A stretch of DNA of 64,000 bases from an uncultured Lactobacillus sp. (GCA_937874185.1 CALNAK010000022.1:445572-509571); one strand, 5' to 3'; counted from the stretch's first letter, positions 51,658 through 61,790 are shown. Notes: generated from the sequence alone by a model not told the origin. Numbers and translations are program-made.

Positions 51658-54396
51658 TTATTCACCAGCAGATGCGGTATTACCACCGACGTCCGTATTA
51701 CCAGAAACTGTGTCGCCAGTTCCACCACTAGTTGTAGTATCTTCAACTTTATCGGTTGAAGATGAGTTTGTTTCATTTGATTCTGAACCTGAACCTGTAC
51801 CAGTGCCATTTCCGGAACCGGTACCTGTTTCAGTATTTCCGTTTGAAGTTGTAGTTGAACGTGATGAATCTGTTGTAGCAGATCCAGAAGTAGTGTTGTT
51901 AGTGATGACTTCAGATGAGTCATTGCTGTTTGTACTATTACTGAATCCTGAAGTACGACCACTACCATTTTCGTTAGCTAAATCGTCAGCAGTCTTAGTG
52001 TTATCACCCAAACGTTTAACAGTTGCGTAACCATTATCGCTACCGAAGTAATTATCCCAGAATAGTTTGTAATTCTTAGATTTACCACCGATGGCAAAGT
52101 CGTCATAAGACATCTCGTTTGGTTCGCCCTTGTAATACAAGGAGTTAGCTGTGTGTTGGTTGACTGTAGTTGTCACACCATTGTATCCAATAGTACCAAT
52201 CTTAGTACCAGTTTCCTTATCAACCTTGTAGGATTTAACACCTTCAGGTTTATCAAAGGACTTGTGTACATTCATAACACCTTGATCTTCTTTGTAAACG
52301 GCGTTTGCCATTTTAGCCCAAAGCTCTTGGTTAATATCAGTAGAATTACTTGCCAAGTTGTAATTGTCATGATAGAAGTTATCGTAACCAATCCAAGATG
52401 CCATTGTCATACCATCAGTACTACCAATGAACCAGTTATCACGGTAGTTATTTGATGTACCAGTTTTACCAAAGAGGTTCTTCGTACTGAAGTTTGATTC
52501 ATAAGATAGGGCAGAAGCAGTACCTTTAGTTACAACACCGTGAAGCATGTTCTTGATGATGTATGAAGTTTGTTCAGTGAAGACACGTTTCTTCGTTCCC
52601 TTATGTATGTAAATATCTTTTCCTGATGGATCCGTTACTTCGGAAACAACATAAGGATCAACGTGGACACCCTTGTTAGCAAAAGTAGAGAAGGCACTAG
52701 CTTGTTGAAGAACTGTCACACCTTTATTAGTACCACCTAAGGTAATACCTAATTGAGCGTATTCCTTATCAGTTAAGTTAATACCCATTTTTTGCATATA
52801 CTTCTTAGAACTAACACCATGATTTCTAATGTAGTTATATAAGTTAACAGAAGGGATGTTGTATGATTCTTCCAAAGTTTCACGTGCTGAGATGAAACGA
52901 TTTTGAATAGTTTCACCGTAATCAGTAGGTGCGTACTTATTAAAACTAGTCTTGAAATCGGCTAGCATTGTTTGAGAACCAATCAAACCATTTTCAATCG
53001 CTGGTGCAAAGGTAATCAAAGGTTTAATAGATGAACCAGGTGACCTGTATGTGCTGAACGCATGATTCAATTGAGATTTCTTAAAGTCAACACCACCAAC
53101 AAAGGAAAGCACTTGACCAGTTTTGTTATCTAGTAAGACGGAACCATTTTGAACAGGTTCTGCAACTTTGACAGTTTTACCAGTGTTAGCGTCAGTTCCG
53201 GTACCAGTATGACTAGTACCTAAGTTACCCTTAAATTCCTGAGCTTGTTGGTTCATAGCAATATATAAATTCTTATCAATTGTACTGTGAATCTTGTAGT
53301 TCTTACTATGTAGTTCAGTATAGGCTTGAGTTTCGTAACGATTATAAAGATTATCATCTTTAATAAGATCATTATATTTAATACCATCAGCCTTAGCTAA
53401 ACGTTTGATCAAAATAGTTTCTGCTTGTTGAGTCAAAAGGTTATAAACGTAACCATATTTAATCTCCTTAGTAGTTGCCTTTTCAGGTTTAAGGAAATCG
53501 TTCTTCAAATCAAATTTTTTAGCACTATTGTATTGTGTTTCAGTAATTTGATTATCACGATACATTCTATAAAGAACAATATTTTTACGTTTCATTCCGA
53601 GACTGATATCGTCTTTCAAGCTACCACGTGTATCGTATGGAGTATAGATAGAAGGACTTTGTGGCAAACCTGCAATGAAGGCTGATTCGGCAATGTTCAA
53701 ATCTTTCGCATTTTTACCGAATAATCCTTGAGCGGCAGCTTGCACACCTTGAATGTTCTGTCCTTTATTATTACGTCCAAATGTTGCAGCGTTTAGATAA
53801 TCTTCCAGGACTTCGTCCTTAGTAAAGTATTTATCGACACGCATAGCTAAGAAAATTTCGACAGCTTTACGTTTCCAAGTTGTTTCAGAAGATAACATCT
53901 GCATTTTAACTGTTTGTTGGGTCAAAGTAGATCCACCAGTTTGTGCACCGATACCTGAAACGTCAGAAATAACAGCTCTAAAAATAGACTTAGGAACAAC
54001 ACCCTTATGACGGTAGAAGTCACTATCTTCAGTTGAAACAATGGCTTTAGTTAGGTATGGAGACATTTCAGAAGTAGAAATCTTCTTACCAACTAAATCC
54101 TTTTGAAGATTTTCGACCTTTTCGCCATTAGCAAAATAAAGTGTGGCTGAATTATTAACGTCTTGAAGTTCTGTTTGCATCTCATGTTTTGTTGGTACAC
54201 TGACTTGGTTTGTTAGGGCTGAGACATAACCCATACCAAGTCCAATTGCTAAACTCAAAATGATGAAGAGCCCTGCAATAGTGTAGAGGATGATTCTACG
54301 TATAATCTCAATTGTGAGATTAGCTTTGTTAGCAAAATCAGACCAGCTTTTAATACTTTTAAACCAGTTGACGATGCTATTCCATAAATTTTTCAC
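51658..54396 (-). CDS. Class A penicillin-binding protein (PBP1A type)
   Basis: 912 aa. A short cytoplasmic segment, one membrane helix (about residues 35-58), a GT51 glycosyltransferase domain (EDSDFYRHKG near 122, GGSTLTQQTVKMQML near 153), then a transpeptidase with SSIK (near 452), ESYNIPS and KTGTSNN (near 643). It polymerises and cross-links peptidoglycan outside the membrane. The last about 100 residues are a Ser/Thr/Gly/Asn low-complexity tail (TGTGSGNGTGTGSGSESNE), which may cross or interact with the wall. The start is GTG 54396 with AAGGGAG upstream. Confidence 0.95.
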   Translation of the reverse strand: MKNLWNSIVNWFKSIKSWSDFANKANLTIEIIRRIILYTIAGLFIILSLAIGLGMGYVSALTNQVSVPTKHEMQTELQDVNNSATLYFANGEKVENLQKDLVGKKISTSEMSPYLTKAIVSTEDSDFYRHKGVVPKSIFRAVISDVSGIGAQTGGSTLTQQTVKMQMLSSETTWKRKAVEIFLAMRVDKYFTKDEVLEDYLNAATFGRNNKGQNIQGVQAAAQGLFGKNAKDLNIAESAFIAGLPQSPSIYTPYDTRGSLKDDISLGMKRKNIVLYRMYRDNQITETQYNSAKKFDLKNDFLKPEKATTKEIKYGYVYNLLTQQAETILIKRLAKADGIKYNDLIKDDNLYNRYETQAYTELHSKNYKIHSTIDKNLYIAMNQQAQEFKGNLGTSHTGTGTDANTGKTVKVAEPVQNGSVLLDNKTGQVLSFVGGVDFKKSQLNHAFSTYRSPGSSIKPLITFAPAIENGLIGSQTMLADFKTSFNKYAPTDYGETIQNRFISARETLEESYNIPSVNLYNYIRNHGVSSKKYMQKMGINLTDKEYAQLGITLGGTNKGVTVLQQASAFSTFANKGVHVDPYVVSEVTDPSGKDIYIHKGTKKRVFTEQTSYIIKNMLHGVVTKGTASALSYESNFSTKNLFGKTGTSNNYRDNWFIGSTDGMTMASWIGYDNFYHDNYNLASNSTDINQELWAKMANAVYKEDQGVMNVHKSFDKPEGVKSYKVDKETGTKIGTIGYNGVTTTVNQHTANSLYYKGEPNEMSYDDFAIGGKSKNYKLFWDNYFGSDNGYATVKRLGDNTKTADDLANENGSGRTSGFSNSTNSNDSSEVITNNTTSGSATTDSSRSTTTSNGNTETGTGSGNGTGTGSGSESNETNSSSTDKVEDTTTSGGTGDTVSGNTDVGGNTASAGE

Positions 54397-54464
54397 TTTT
54401 AAATAAGCTCCCTTAAAAAGTTACATACCACAATTATATAATAAAATTGATTTAGAAGTGTAAA

Positions 54465-54503
54465 AACAAAAAAAGTTCCGTAGAAAAGAATTTCTACGGA
54501 ACT
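54465..54503 (-). terminator. pepV terminator
   Basis: AGTTCCGTAGAAA / TTTCTACGGAACT followed on the minus strand by a U-rich run. Confidence 0.83.
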
Positions 54504-54513
54504 CTTAATTATC

Positions 54514-55914
54514 CTATTTAATCAAGCGGTAGATAGCATCTGCGTAGATTGCAGTAGCTTTTAATAATTTATCAATATTAATATATTCATTAGGTTGATG
54601 CATAACATTTTCGTCGCCAGGGAACATTGCACCGAAGGCAATTCCGTTTTTCAAGATACGACCGTAAGTACCACCACCAACAGTAAATGGAGGTGTGGTT
54701 TTGTCATCAGTATGATCACGGTAGGCACCAACAAGTGCTTGGACTAGTGGATCATTTTCATCGACAAAGTGTGGTAATTGGTTGTGACCTTCAATAGCAG
54801 CTGAAATATTATCTGGTAAACTGTTGTTGATCTTTTCCGTCAACGTATCACCAGTGTCACCCTTTGGATAGCGAATGTTAAGTAGGATGCTTGCATTATC
54901 CAAATTGTATTCATAAATGTTAGGTGAAAGTGTCAATTCACCCATAACATCATCTTTGTTAGCAATATTTAGATGTTTACCAGCAAAGTCGAGGTGTAAT
55001 TCATCAGCAATAAATGAGAAATATTGTTTTTCACTGTCATTCAAATCAAGCGTTGTTAAAAATTTAGCTAGGTAAGTTGCGGCATTAATACCATTGAATG
55101 GTTCCATGGCATGAGCACCTTTACCGATAATTTTGGCATGAGCAGTTTCGCCATCAATTGTGATACTACCTTTGACTTCTGGATTAGCTTTTAGAAATTC
55201 GCTTAATTTAGCTTTCAAAACTTCAGCCTGCATGATATTTAAATCAAGGTCAGCTTCAGCATTTTGAGGAACCATGTTAGGTCTGATACCAGCAACAAAG
55301 TTTTTAACTAAGCCGATTGTTGGAGTAGGGAATGTAACTCTAAATGAGACGATTCCTTTTTCACCATTGATGGCAGGAAATTCCGCATCAGGTGAGAAAC
55401 CAGTTTCTGGCATAGTTTCTTTTTCCATGTAGTGGTTGATTCCAACCCATTCACTTTCCTCATCAGTACCAAGAATAAGTTGAGCCTTTTTGCTTGTTGG
55501 TAATTTTAGTTCTTTGATAATTTTCATAGCATAGTATGAAGCTAAGCTAGGACCTTTATCATCACTAGCACCACGAGCATAAAGGTTACCGTCTTTGATC
55601 ACTGGGTCGAAAGGATTTGTTTCCCAACCCGGACCTTCAGGAACAACATCAACGTGTCCCAAGATAGCAATGGCGTCGTCGCCATCACCAAATTCAATTC
55701 TACCGGCTAAATTATCAACATTTTTTGTATCAAATCCATCACGGTCTGCAAAGTGTAAAAATGTTTGTAGTGCTTTTGCCGGTCCAGGTCCTAGTGGAAA
55801 ATCGCTAGTTTTGTGTTCTGTATCTCTTGAACTGTCAATACTTACTAATTCAGAAAGATCGTTAATTAATTCATCTGAACGATGTGAAACTTCTTTCTCC
55901 CAATCTATAGACAT
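54514..55914 (-). CDS. pepV: Dipeptidase PepV
   Basis: 466 aa. An M20 zinc peptidase of broad dipeptide specificity. Metal ligands are in LGHVDVVPEGPGW, ASDDKGPS and GTDEESEWVG, and near the C-terminus MHQPNEYI. Length and motifs match PepV of other lactobacilli. The ATG is preceded by GGAGGT at slightly long spacing. It is a single-gene unit. Confidence 0.96.
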   Translation of the reverse strand: MSIDWEKEVSHRSDELINDLSELVSIDSSRDTEHKTSDFPLGPGPAKALQTFLHFADRDGFDTKNVDNLAGRIEFGDGDDAIAILGHVDVVPEGPGWETNPFDPVIKDGNLYARGASDDKGPSLASYYAMKIIKELKLPTSKKAQLILGTDEESEWVGINHYMEKETMPETGFSPDAEFPAINGEKGIVSFRVTFPTPTIGLVKNFVAGIRPNMVPQNAEADLDLNIMQAEVLKAKLSEFLKANPEVKGSITIDGETAHAKIIGKGAHAMEPFNGINAATYLAKFLTTLDLNDSEKQYFSFIADELHLDFAGKHLNIANKDDVMGELTLSPNIYEYNLDNASILLNIRYPKGDTGDTLTEKINNSLPDNISAAIEGHNQLPHFVDENDPLVQALVGAYRDHTDDKTTPPFTVGGGTYGRILKNGIAFGAMFPGDENVMHQPNEYINIDKLLKATAIYADAIYRLIK

Positions 55915-55980
55915 ATATCTCTGACCTCCACATGAAGTTTTTTATATTTTACCAAAGGTTGCTCTTAAAGGCTAATCTAC

Positions 55981-57411
55981 CTAAATCTTGTTGATGGAAT
56001 CGCTCTCATTATGAAACGAGTAATCAACGAACAAATTGTTGAAGTTTCGCATTAAATCAGCGTTTTCAACTGTTTGGTCTTTACTTGATTTTTCTAACGA
56101 AACATTTTCCAATAAATCAATATTTCTGATTCTTTGACCACGAGGTAAGTTGTAATAACTCTGTTCACTCTTGTTTCCCAAATAGTTATCAGGATTCAAC
56201 TGAATCAGAACATTATGCGAATTTATCCAACCATTTTTAAGTTTCAACCAAGTTTGTGTTCCCAGTTTTTGAATCGTAATTATTTTTTCAGGTTTGTTAA
56301 TTTCCATTCGGTTGGTAATGCTTGATGGATCAGTTGGATCACTATATAGAAAATTATTGGGCTGTTGATTTCGATAAATTGCCTTAGCTCCAAAGTAAGG
56401 ACGTAAATCGTTTAAAACATATTCAGAGTTAAAGCCAGTGGCATTGGCAAATTGATTTTCCCCTAATTGAACATATTTCTCACCATTAGATTTAATAATA
56501 TTCGAAATATGGTAACCATCTAAAGGTTTAACAACTTTATCAGTTTTTATCAACCGATAGGGGTTTTCGTAAATTGGTTCATTTTTAGTACTCATATAAT
56601 AAACGTTTTGATTAATTGATTCACTCTTAGAATGATCCTTTAACTGACGATATTCATTACCAGTTGCCGGGTAGTTAGTCACAACACCGTCAATCGGCAT
56701 ATTGATCAAAGTATTCCATTTCTTAGGACTCTCGTTCATTTCGTCCCAGACATAAATACTTTTTCCCATAGAATGAAGTGCATTGATTATTTCTGGTGTG
56801 ACAATTGTGGATGATAAATTAACGCCACTAACATATTGCAAAACTTCGAAATTAACTCGTTTGACGGTTCCGGCAATAAAGATACGAGGAATCTCCGGCA
56901 TCAATTCAGATTCATTCTGTAAACTTTTGGTTGAGAACGAATGGAACATTACTCGATTTTGCATACCATATTGATCAATAACTTGTTTGAGCAACTCCTC
57001 CATATTTTGAGGATTACCCTTTTTAGTCTTTTTCGTTTCAATTAAGAACTTAGCTTTCGGATTATTTTTGTAATGTTCGAAGAGTTGGTTCAAACTATGT
57101 ATTGGTTCACCATTCTTTTGACGAAGGGCAGATAAGTCGGAAAAGTTGTGTTGCGAAACAATAGCTGATGTACCAGTGACACGTTCAAGATCTCGATCAT
57201 GTGAGATGACTAAAACATTATCTTTGGAAACATGCAGGTCTAGTTCAACATAATCGGCACCTTCGGCAAAAGCTTTATTGAAACTTTCAAAGGTTTCTTC
57301 AGGGGCGTTAATTGGGTCACCACGATGACCGATAACGGTAAAACCGCTAGCGAAGAAGAAGATTGCTAAAGCAAGTGGTATTTTTAAAAGTCGAAAACTT
57401 TTTGAAATCAT
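55981..57411 (-). CDS. Secreted or membrane-anchored glycerophosphodiester phosphodiesterase with extra C-terminal region
   Basis: 476 aa. The N-terminus has an uncleaved-looking or cleavable signal (FRLLKIPLALAIFFFASGF). The GDPD domain starts at once: GHRGDPINAPEETFESF, VELDLHVSKDNVLVISHDRDLERVTG, LIETKK, and the final NYPATG. The last about 190 residues have no GDPD match and contain repeated KYVQLGEN..W / TWLKLKNGWINSHN segments like SH3- or SLAP-type wall-binding units (inference). It probably acts on teichoic-acid glycerol phosphate or released phosphodiesters outside the cell. Confidence 0.88.
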   Translation of the reverse strand: MISKSFRLLKIPLALAIFFFASGFTVIGHRGDPINAPEETFESFNKAFAEGADYVELDLHVSKDNVLVISHDRDLERVTGTSAIVSQHNFSDLSALRQKNGEPIHSLNQLFEHYKNNPKAKFLIETKKTKKGNPQNMEELLKQVIDQYGMQNRVMFHSFSTKSLQNESELMPEIPRIFIAGTVKRVNFEVLQYVSGVNLSSTIVTPEIINALHSMGKSIYVWDEMNESPKKWNTLINMPIDGVVTNYPATGNEYRQLKDHSKSESINQNVYYMSTKNEPIYENPYRLIKTDKVVKPLDGYHISNIIKSNGEKYVQLGENQFANATGFNSEYVLNDLRPYFGAKAIYRNQQPNNFLYSDPTDPSSITNRMEINKPEKIITIQKLGTQTWLKLKNGWINSHNVLIQLNPDNYLGNKSEQSYYNLPRGQRIRNIDLLENVSLEKSSKDQTVENADLMRNFNNLFVDYSFHNESDSINKI

Positions 57412-57476
57412 AATTAACTCCCTAACTTTTTAGATATTATATACTAAAGTAAGTAGTGAAATGTGAGGTATTAACA

Positions 57477-57803
57477 ATGGATAATGAAAAACAAACACTA
57501 GATATGATTGAACAGATAACTCGTAATGATGGAACTAAGTATTATGAGCTTGCCAATATCGTAATGAACGGTAGAGCCGAGAAGGCTGCCGAATTGGGAT
57601 TCATTAAGGAAGTAAGAATCTTAAAGTTGAATATTCCACATTCATCAGCGGTCGGAATCTACGAGGACTACGTTAACGAGAATTATACAGTTCCACCGAT
57701 GAATTTGACAGAATGGGTTGAATATCAAAAGCCCGAGGGCAAAATTCAAGATGCTTTCAACGATATTTTGAAGGCCAACCGAATAATTTCAAAGGAAGGC
57801 TAA
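57477..57803 (+). CDS. Unrecognised 108-aa protein
   Basis: A soluble, acidic, mixed alpha/beta protein without signal or membrane segment. The patterns DYVNENYTVPPMNLTEWVEYQKPEGKIQ do not bring a known family to mind. Start ATG 57477 is preferred since GTGAGGT lies before it; the upstream frame is rejected. It ends 7 bp before the phosphoesterase gene, suggesting co-transcription with the 57.8-61.8 kb run. Confidence 0.75.
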   Translation: MDNEKQTLDMIEQITRNDGTKYYELANIVMNGRAEKAAELGFIKEVRILKLNIPHSSAVGIYEDYVNENYTVPPMNLTEWVEYQKPEGKIQDAFNDILKANRIISKEG

Positions 57804-57810
57804 ATTAATA

Positions 57811-58422
57811 ATGAATTATTTTATAGCTGACACGCATTTTTATCATTATCAATTACTCGAACCCAATAACTTTGCTCCAAGACATTTTGAGAATGTGGAT
57901 GAAATGAATCAAGCCATGATTGATGCTTGGAATGCTAGAGTCGATGAGAATGATCGAGTTTATCATTTAGGTGATATTTCCATGCGTCCGCAAGACACAC
58001 CAACTGATGAGGAAACTTTTGATATGTTGGATCAGTTGAATGGACACATGACTTTGATCAAGGGGAATCATGATTATCGTTCACTCTTTAAATTTATTGA
58101 TAAGCACAATAAAACCATGGCAGATGGTAAACCAAGATTTGAGTTTGAAGATGTTGGTTCACTCTTAAAATTTGACCATCATCAATTTTATTGTACTCAT
58201 TATCCGATGTTATTGGGTAAAGTCGACAAGATAATTAATTTACATGGACATATTCATCATTATTCTGTGCCAATTGCGGAGAATATTAATGTTGGTGTTG
58301 ATGCACCAGAACGTGATTATTTGTCTGAAGATTTGCCATGGGGTTCTCCACTTAGAGGAGAAGAAATCCTAGAAATGTATGATAAGAAGAAAAAGGCTTT
58401 AGCAGAATTACATAGAAAGTAG
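57811..58422 (+). CDS. Metallophosphoesterase, YfcE/phage-type
   Basis: 203 aa. Calcineurin-like motifs in order: IADTHFYH, LGDISMRP, IKGNHDYR, CTHYPMLL and LHGHIHH. It is a small single-domain phosphoesterase; substrate not known. It is 6 bp upstream of the 5'-nucleotidase-like gene, and both probably belong to one transcript. Confidence 0.88.
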   Translation: MNYFIADTHFYHYQLLEPNNFAPRHFENVDEMNQAMIDAWNARVDENDRVYHLGDISMRPQDTPTDEETFDMLDQLNGHMTLIKGNHDYRSLFKFIDKHNKTMADGKPRFEFEDVGSLLKFDHHQFYCTHYPMLLGKVDKIINLHGHIHHYSVPIAENINVGVDAPERDYLSEDLPWGSPLRGEEILEMYDKKKKALAELHRK

Positions 58423-58428
58423 GATATT

Positions 58429-59802
58429 ATGGAAAAAATTCAAATAGTGCATACTAATGATTTACATTCTCATTTCGAAAATTTTCCAAGAGTAGAACGT
58501 TTTATCGAAGAATCCAGACAAAATAGTTCAGCTGATGATTTCTATTTATTTGATATTGGGGATGCCATGGACCGGGCCCATCCTTTGAGTGAAGCGACTA
58601 ACGGGCAGGCAAATATTGCTTGGATGAATCCACTACATTATGACGCTGCCACAATCGGTAACAATGAAGGTTTGGGGAACAGTCATGAGCATTTAGCCCA
58701 TTTGTATGATAAAGCTAATTTTCCGGTTATTTTGGGTAACTTGTATGATAAAAAGACTGAAAAAGTTGCTGATTTTGCTAAACCATACAAAATATTTACA
58801 ACTAAAGCTGATACTAAGATTGGTGTTATCGGATTAACAGCACCTTATATCTTGACGTATCCATTATTGAACTGGGATATTAAGTTGATTCAGGACATGT
58901 TACCCAAATCACTCAAGATGGTGCAAGATGAAAATTGTGACGTCATTATTCTACTTTCTCATTTAGGAGTTTCAATGGATCGTTTAATTGCCAAGAAACA
59001 TCCAGAAATTGATGTCATTGTTGGTTCACACACACATCATCTATTTCCAAAGGGTGAAATGGATAATGGAGTTCTGTTGGCTGCGGCCGGTAAATACGGA
59101 CAACATATCGGGACGATTAATTTAGAAATTAACGAACATAAACAAATTACGCATAAATCTGCTTTTACAACTAAAACAGAAACACTCAAGGTAGAACCCG
59201 GCGATGAGGAATGGATCAAACACCAATTTGATGAGGGTGAGAAATTACTCAATCAACAACAAATTGCCAATTTACCTGAAACGTTGAGCTGTGATTATCA
59301 GGCTAAACATTCGATTATTGAGGAAGCTCTGACTGCAGTTCAGGAATATGCCGAGTCTGACGTGGCTGTGTTGAGTTCAGGATTATTCTTGGAAGACTTA
59401 CCAAAGGGGATTGTGACTGAAAAGAACCTTCATGATGTTTTACCACATGCTATCCATGTTATGAAAACAACGATGACCGGTGATAATGTTTGGCGTCTAA
59501 TTATGGAAATGGAAAAGAATCGCATGTTTTTACGTAATCATTTACAAAAGGGCATGGGATTTCGTGGTAAAATATTTGGCGAGCTTGTTTATCGTGGAAT
59601 TACGATTGATAATAAACGTAATGTTTATATAAACGGAAAAGAACTGGAAAAGAATCAAGAGTATACTTTAGCTTTATTGGATCATTATCTCTTTGTACCG
59701 TACTTCCCATCAATTGAGATTGCTGGTGACAACGAGATTATGTATCCACAATTTTTGAGAAGTGTATTCGGTGATTACTTGAGTAAAAAATATCCAATTT
59801 GA
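58429..59802 (+). CDS. yunD: Bifunctional metallophosphatase / 5'-nucleotidase (YunD-like)
   Basis: 457 aa. N-terminal metallophosphatase (IVHTNDLHSHF, FDIGDAMDR, TIGNNEGLGN, VGSHTHHLFP) and C-terminal 5'-nucleotidase domain (LPHAIHVMKTTMTGDNVWRLI, NGKELEKNQEYTLALLDHY). There is no signal peptide, so it acts in the cytoplasm, probably as a nucleotidase. It is upstream of yutD and yutF, a cluster kept in Firmicutes. Confidence 0.92.
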   Translation: MEKIQIVHTNDLHSHFENFPRVERFIEESRQNSSADDFYLFDIGDAMDRAHPLSEATNGQANIAWMNPLHYDAATIGNNEGLGNSHEHLAHLYDKANFPVILGNLYDKKTEKVADFAKPYKIFTTKADTKIGVIGLTAPYILTYPLLNWDIKLIQDMLPKSLKMVQDENCDVIILLSHLGVSMDRLIAKKHPEIDVIVGSHTHHLFPKGEMDNGVLLAAAGKYGQHIGTINLEINEHKQITHKSAFTTKTETLKVEPGDEEWIKHQFDEGEKLLNQQQIANLPETLSCDYQAKHSIIEEALTAVQEYAESDVAVLSSGLFLEDLPKGIVTEKNLHDVLPHAIHVMKTTMTGDNVWRLIMEMEKNRMFLRNHLQKGMGFRGKIFGELVYRGITIDNKRNVYINGKELEKNQEYTLALLDHYLFVPYFPSIEIAGDNEIMYPQFLRSVFGDYLSKKYPI

Positions 59803-59811
59803 GGTGATTAC

Positions 59812-60396
59812 TTGCAAGAAGTTGAGGATAATGCTACAAAAGTTGCTGATGTGATTGTGTTAGCTGATCATTTGATTACGATCAACAAAACACAATACAA
59901 AGTGGTTGAAGACCATGACAGTGGTTTTAGTGAAGAACGCATTGAGGAACGTTACAATAATGTGCTTGATAAGTACGATTATATCGTCGGCGATTGGGGC
60001 TATGACCAGTTAAGATTTAAGGGATTTTACGAAGACGGACGTAAGGAAAGTACATTAGATAATCGTATTTCTTATTTGGAAGACTACCTATTAGAGTACT
60101 GTAATTTTGGTTGTGCCTATTTTGTCTTAGAAAAAGTTAAGAAGGCACCACTCAAAAATCGTCAAAGTCATTCAACACATCAGAGTCGTCAAAATCGCCA
60201 TAAGTCGAACCATAACTTTAAGACGAGAACGACTAATAACCATGCTGCAACTAAAACTAAGAATAATAATAAATCTTCAAAGAACAATCAAAATAAAACA
60301 AGAGTTTCTAAGCATAGTCCTATTAATAAGAAGAAGACTACGACAACCGCAAAGAAGACTTTTAAAATTAGAAAAATAGGTGAAAAGAATAAATGA
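59812..60396 (+). CDS. yutD: YutD family protein with basic tail
   Basis: 194 aa. The YutD (DUF1027) core is residues about 15-115 (EERYNNVLDKYDYIVGDWGYDQLRFKGFY). The last about 75 residues are Lys/Asn/Ser/Thr-rich (NNKSSKNNQNKTRVSK), much longer than the about 100-aa Bacillus protein. The start is TTG 59812 with GAGGTGA upstream. It overlaps yutF by 4 bp (ATGA). Confidence 0.9.
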   Translation: MQEVEDNATKVADVIVLADHLITINKTQYKVVEDHDSGFSEERIEERYNNVLDKYDYIVGDWGYDQLRFKGFYEDGRKESTLDNRISYLEDYLLEYCNFGCAYFVLEKVKKAPLKNRQSHSTHQSRQNRHKSNHNFKTRTTNNHAATKTKNNNKSSKNNQNKTRVSKHSPINKKKTTTTAKKTFKIRKIGEKNK

Positions 60397-61169
60397 AGTA
60401 TCAAACATATTTAATTGACTTGGATGGAACTATGTATCGTGGAAAGGATAAAATTCCCGAAGCTAAAATCTTTGTCGATAATTTAAACAAAGAGAACATT
60501 GACTATTATTTCTTAACAAATAATACAACTAAGACTCCACAACAAGTGGCTGATAATCTAACTAACAATCATCAAATCACTGCTAAGGCAGAACAAATCG
60601 TGACACCTTCACTTGCTACAGCTGCACATGTCAAAAATATGTTTGATGATGATGTATCAAATCACTCAGCTTATGTAATTGGTGAGTATGGTTTGAAGAG
60701 TGCTGTTTTTGGTACTGGAATCAAGTTAAACGAAGTTGATCCTGATGTTGTTATCGTTGGATTAGATTACGACGTTACTTATCACAAGTTTGAAGTTGCA
60801 ACACTTGCTATCAAACGTGGTGCAATCTTTATCGGAACAAATGCTGATACTAATTTGCCAAACGAACGTGGTTTAGTTCCTGGTGCCGGTTCAGTTATTT
60901 CATTAGTTGAAACTTCAACACAACAAAAGGCTAAGTATATCGGTAAGCCAGAACGTGAAATTGTTGACTTTGCTGCTAAAGTTAAGGGATTCGACCCTAA
61001 GTCAGCAGTTATGGTTGGCGATAACTATAATACTGATATCAAGTGTGGTATCAATGCTAATATCGATACACTCTTGGTTTATACAGGTGTAAGTACACAT
61101 GAAGATATTGCTAATGCACCAATTAAACCAACACACGAAGTAGAAAGTCTGGATCAATGGGATGTCTAA
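60393..61169 (+). CDS. yutF: HAD-type phosphatase YutF (NagD family, TIGR01457)
   Basis: 258 aa. A HAD-superfamily phosphatase: DLDGTMYRG (nucleophile), FLTNNTTKTPQQVADNL, GKPEREIVDFA and VGDNYNTDIKCG. Family members dephosphorylate small phosphates such as p-nitrophenyl phosphate or nucleotides; the physiological substrate is not known. It overlaps both yutD (4 bp) and the following membrane protein (8 bp). Confidence 0.94.
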   Translation: MKYQTYLIDLDGTMYRGKDKIPEAKIFVDNLNKENIDYYFLTNNTTKTPQQVADNLTNNHQITAKAEQIVTPSLATAAHVKNMFDDDVSNHSAYVIGEYGLKSAVFGTGIKLNEVDPDVVIVGLDYDVTYHKFEVATLAIKRGAIFIGTNADTNLPNERGLVPGAGSVISLVETSTQQKAKYIGKPEREIVDFAAKVKGFDPKSAVMVGDNYNTDIKCGINANIDTLLVYTGVSTHEDIANAPIKPTHEVESLDQWDV

Positions 61170-61773
61170 TTCGCAAAAGGATGTTTTGTACACGATTGCC
61201 TTAGCATTCTTTTTTTTAACAGGAGCTATCACAATTACAATATTTGCTAGTTATCTACTATTTGCGGTTGATATTAAATTCTATTATCTCGAACAAATAG
61301 TTAATATGAAGTACGGCACTATTATGAAGAATTATGCCCAGATGATGGACTATTTAATTAATCCGTTTAATTGGCAATTTCACTTGAGTGATTTTGTTTC
61401 ATCTGCTGCGGGTAGACTTCATTTTCAAGACTGTAAAAAGTTATTTTTATTAAACTTTGCTGTTTTTATCATAACTGGTGGGATTGTTGCTAAATTCCAT
61501 AAAGTTAGAGCGCATTTTAATAAGATGTTTTTCTGGATAGGAATTGGCGGCATTGTTTTAGTAGTATTAATGCTATTCAATTTTGACCAGTTCTTTGTAA
61601 TTTTCCATGAAGTGTTATTTAGAAATAGCGATTGGCTCTTTGATCCTAATAAAGACCCAGTAATTAATATCTTGCCAGAAGATTTCTTTACGCAATGTTT
61701 CGTACTATTCTTTATAATCTTTGAAGGCTTGAATTTTTGGAAAGCTGGATTAAAAAAACGCCTAAGACATTAG
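61162..61773 (+). CDS. TIGR01906 integral membrane protein
   Basis: 203 aa with about five membrane segments (ALAFFFLTGAITITIFASYLLF; LFLLNFAVFIITGGIVAKF; MFFWIGIGGIVLVVLMLF; CFVLFFIIFEGLNFW). The family is confined to Firmicutes and often follows yutF-type genes, as here. It overlaps yutF by 8 bp. No function is known. Confidence 0.88.
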   Translation: MSNSQKDVLYTIALAFFFLTGAITITIFASYLLFAVDIKFYYLEQIVNMKYGTIMKNYAQMMDYLINPFNWQFHLSDFVSSAAGRLHFQDCKKLFLLNFAVFIITGGIVAKFHKVRAHFNKMFFWIGIGGIVLVVLMLFNFDQFFVIFHEVLFRNSDWLFDPNKDPVINILPEDFFTQCFVLFFIIFEGLNFWKAGLKKRLRH

Positions 61774-61790
61774 TCTTAAGCGTTTTTCTT
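61754..61790. terminator. Bidirectional terminator between TIGR01906 and DedA genes
   Basis: AAAAACGCCTAAGAC / GTCTTAAGCGTTTTT; both stop codons lie in or beside its arms. Confidence 0.88.

Noticed and set aside
51638..52030. 130-aa plus-strand frame rich in Val/Pro/Glu
   Set aside because: It is the antisense of the low-complexity PBP tail.
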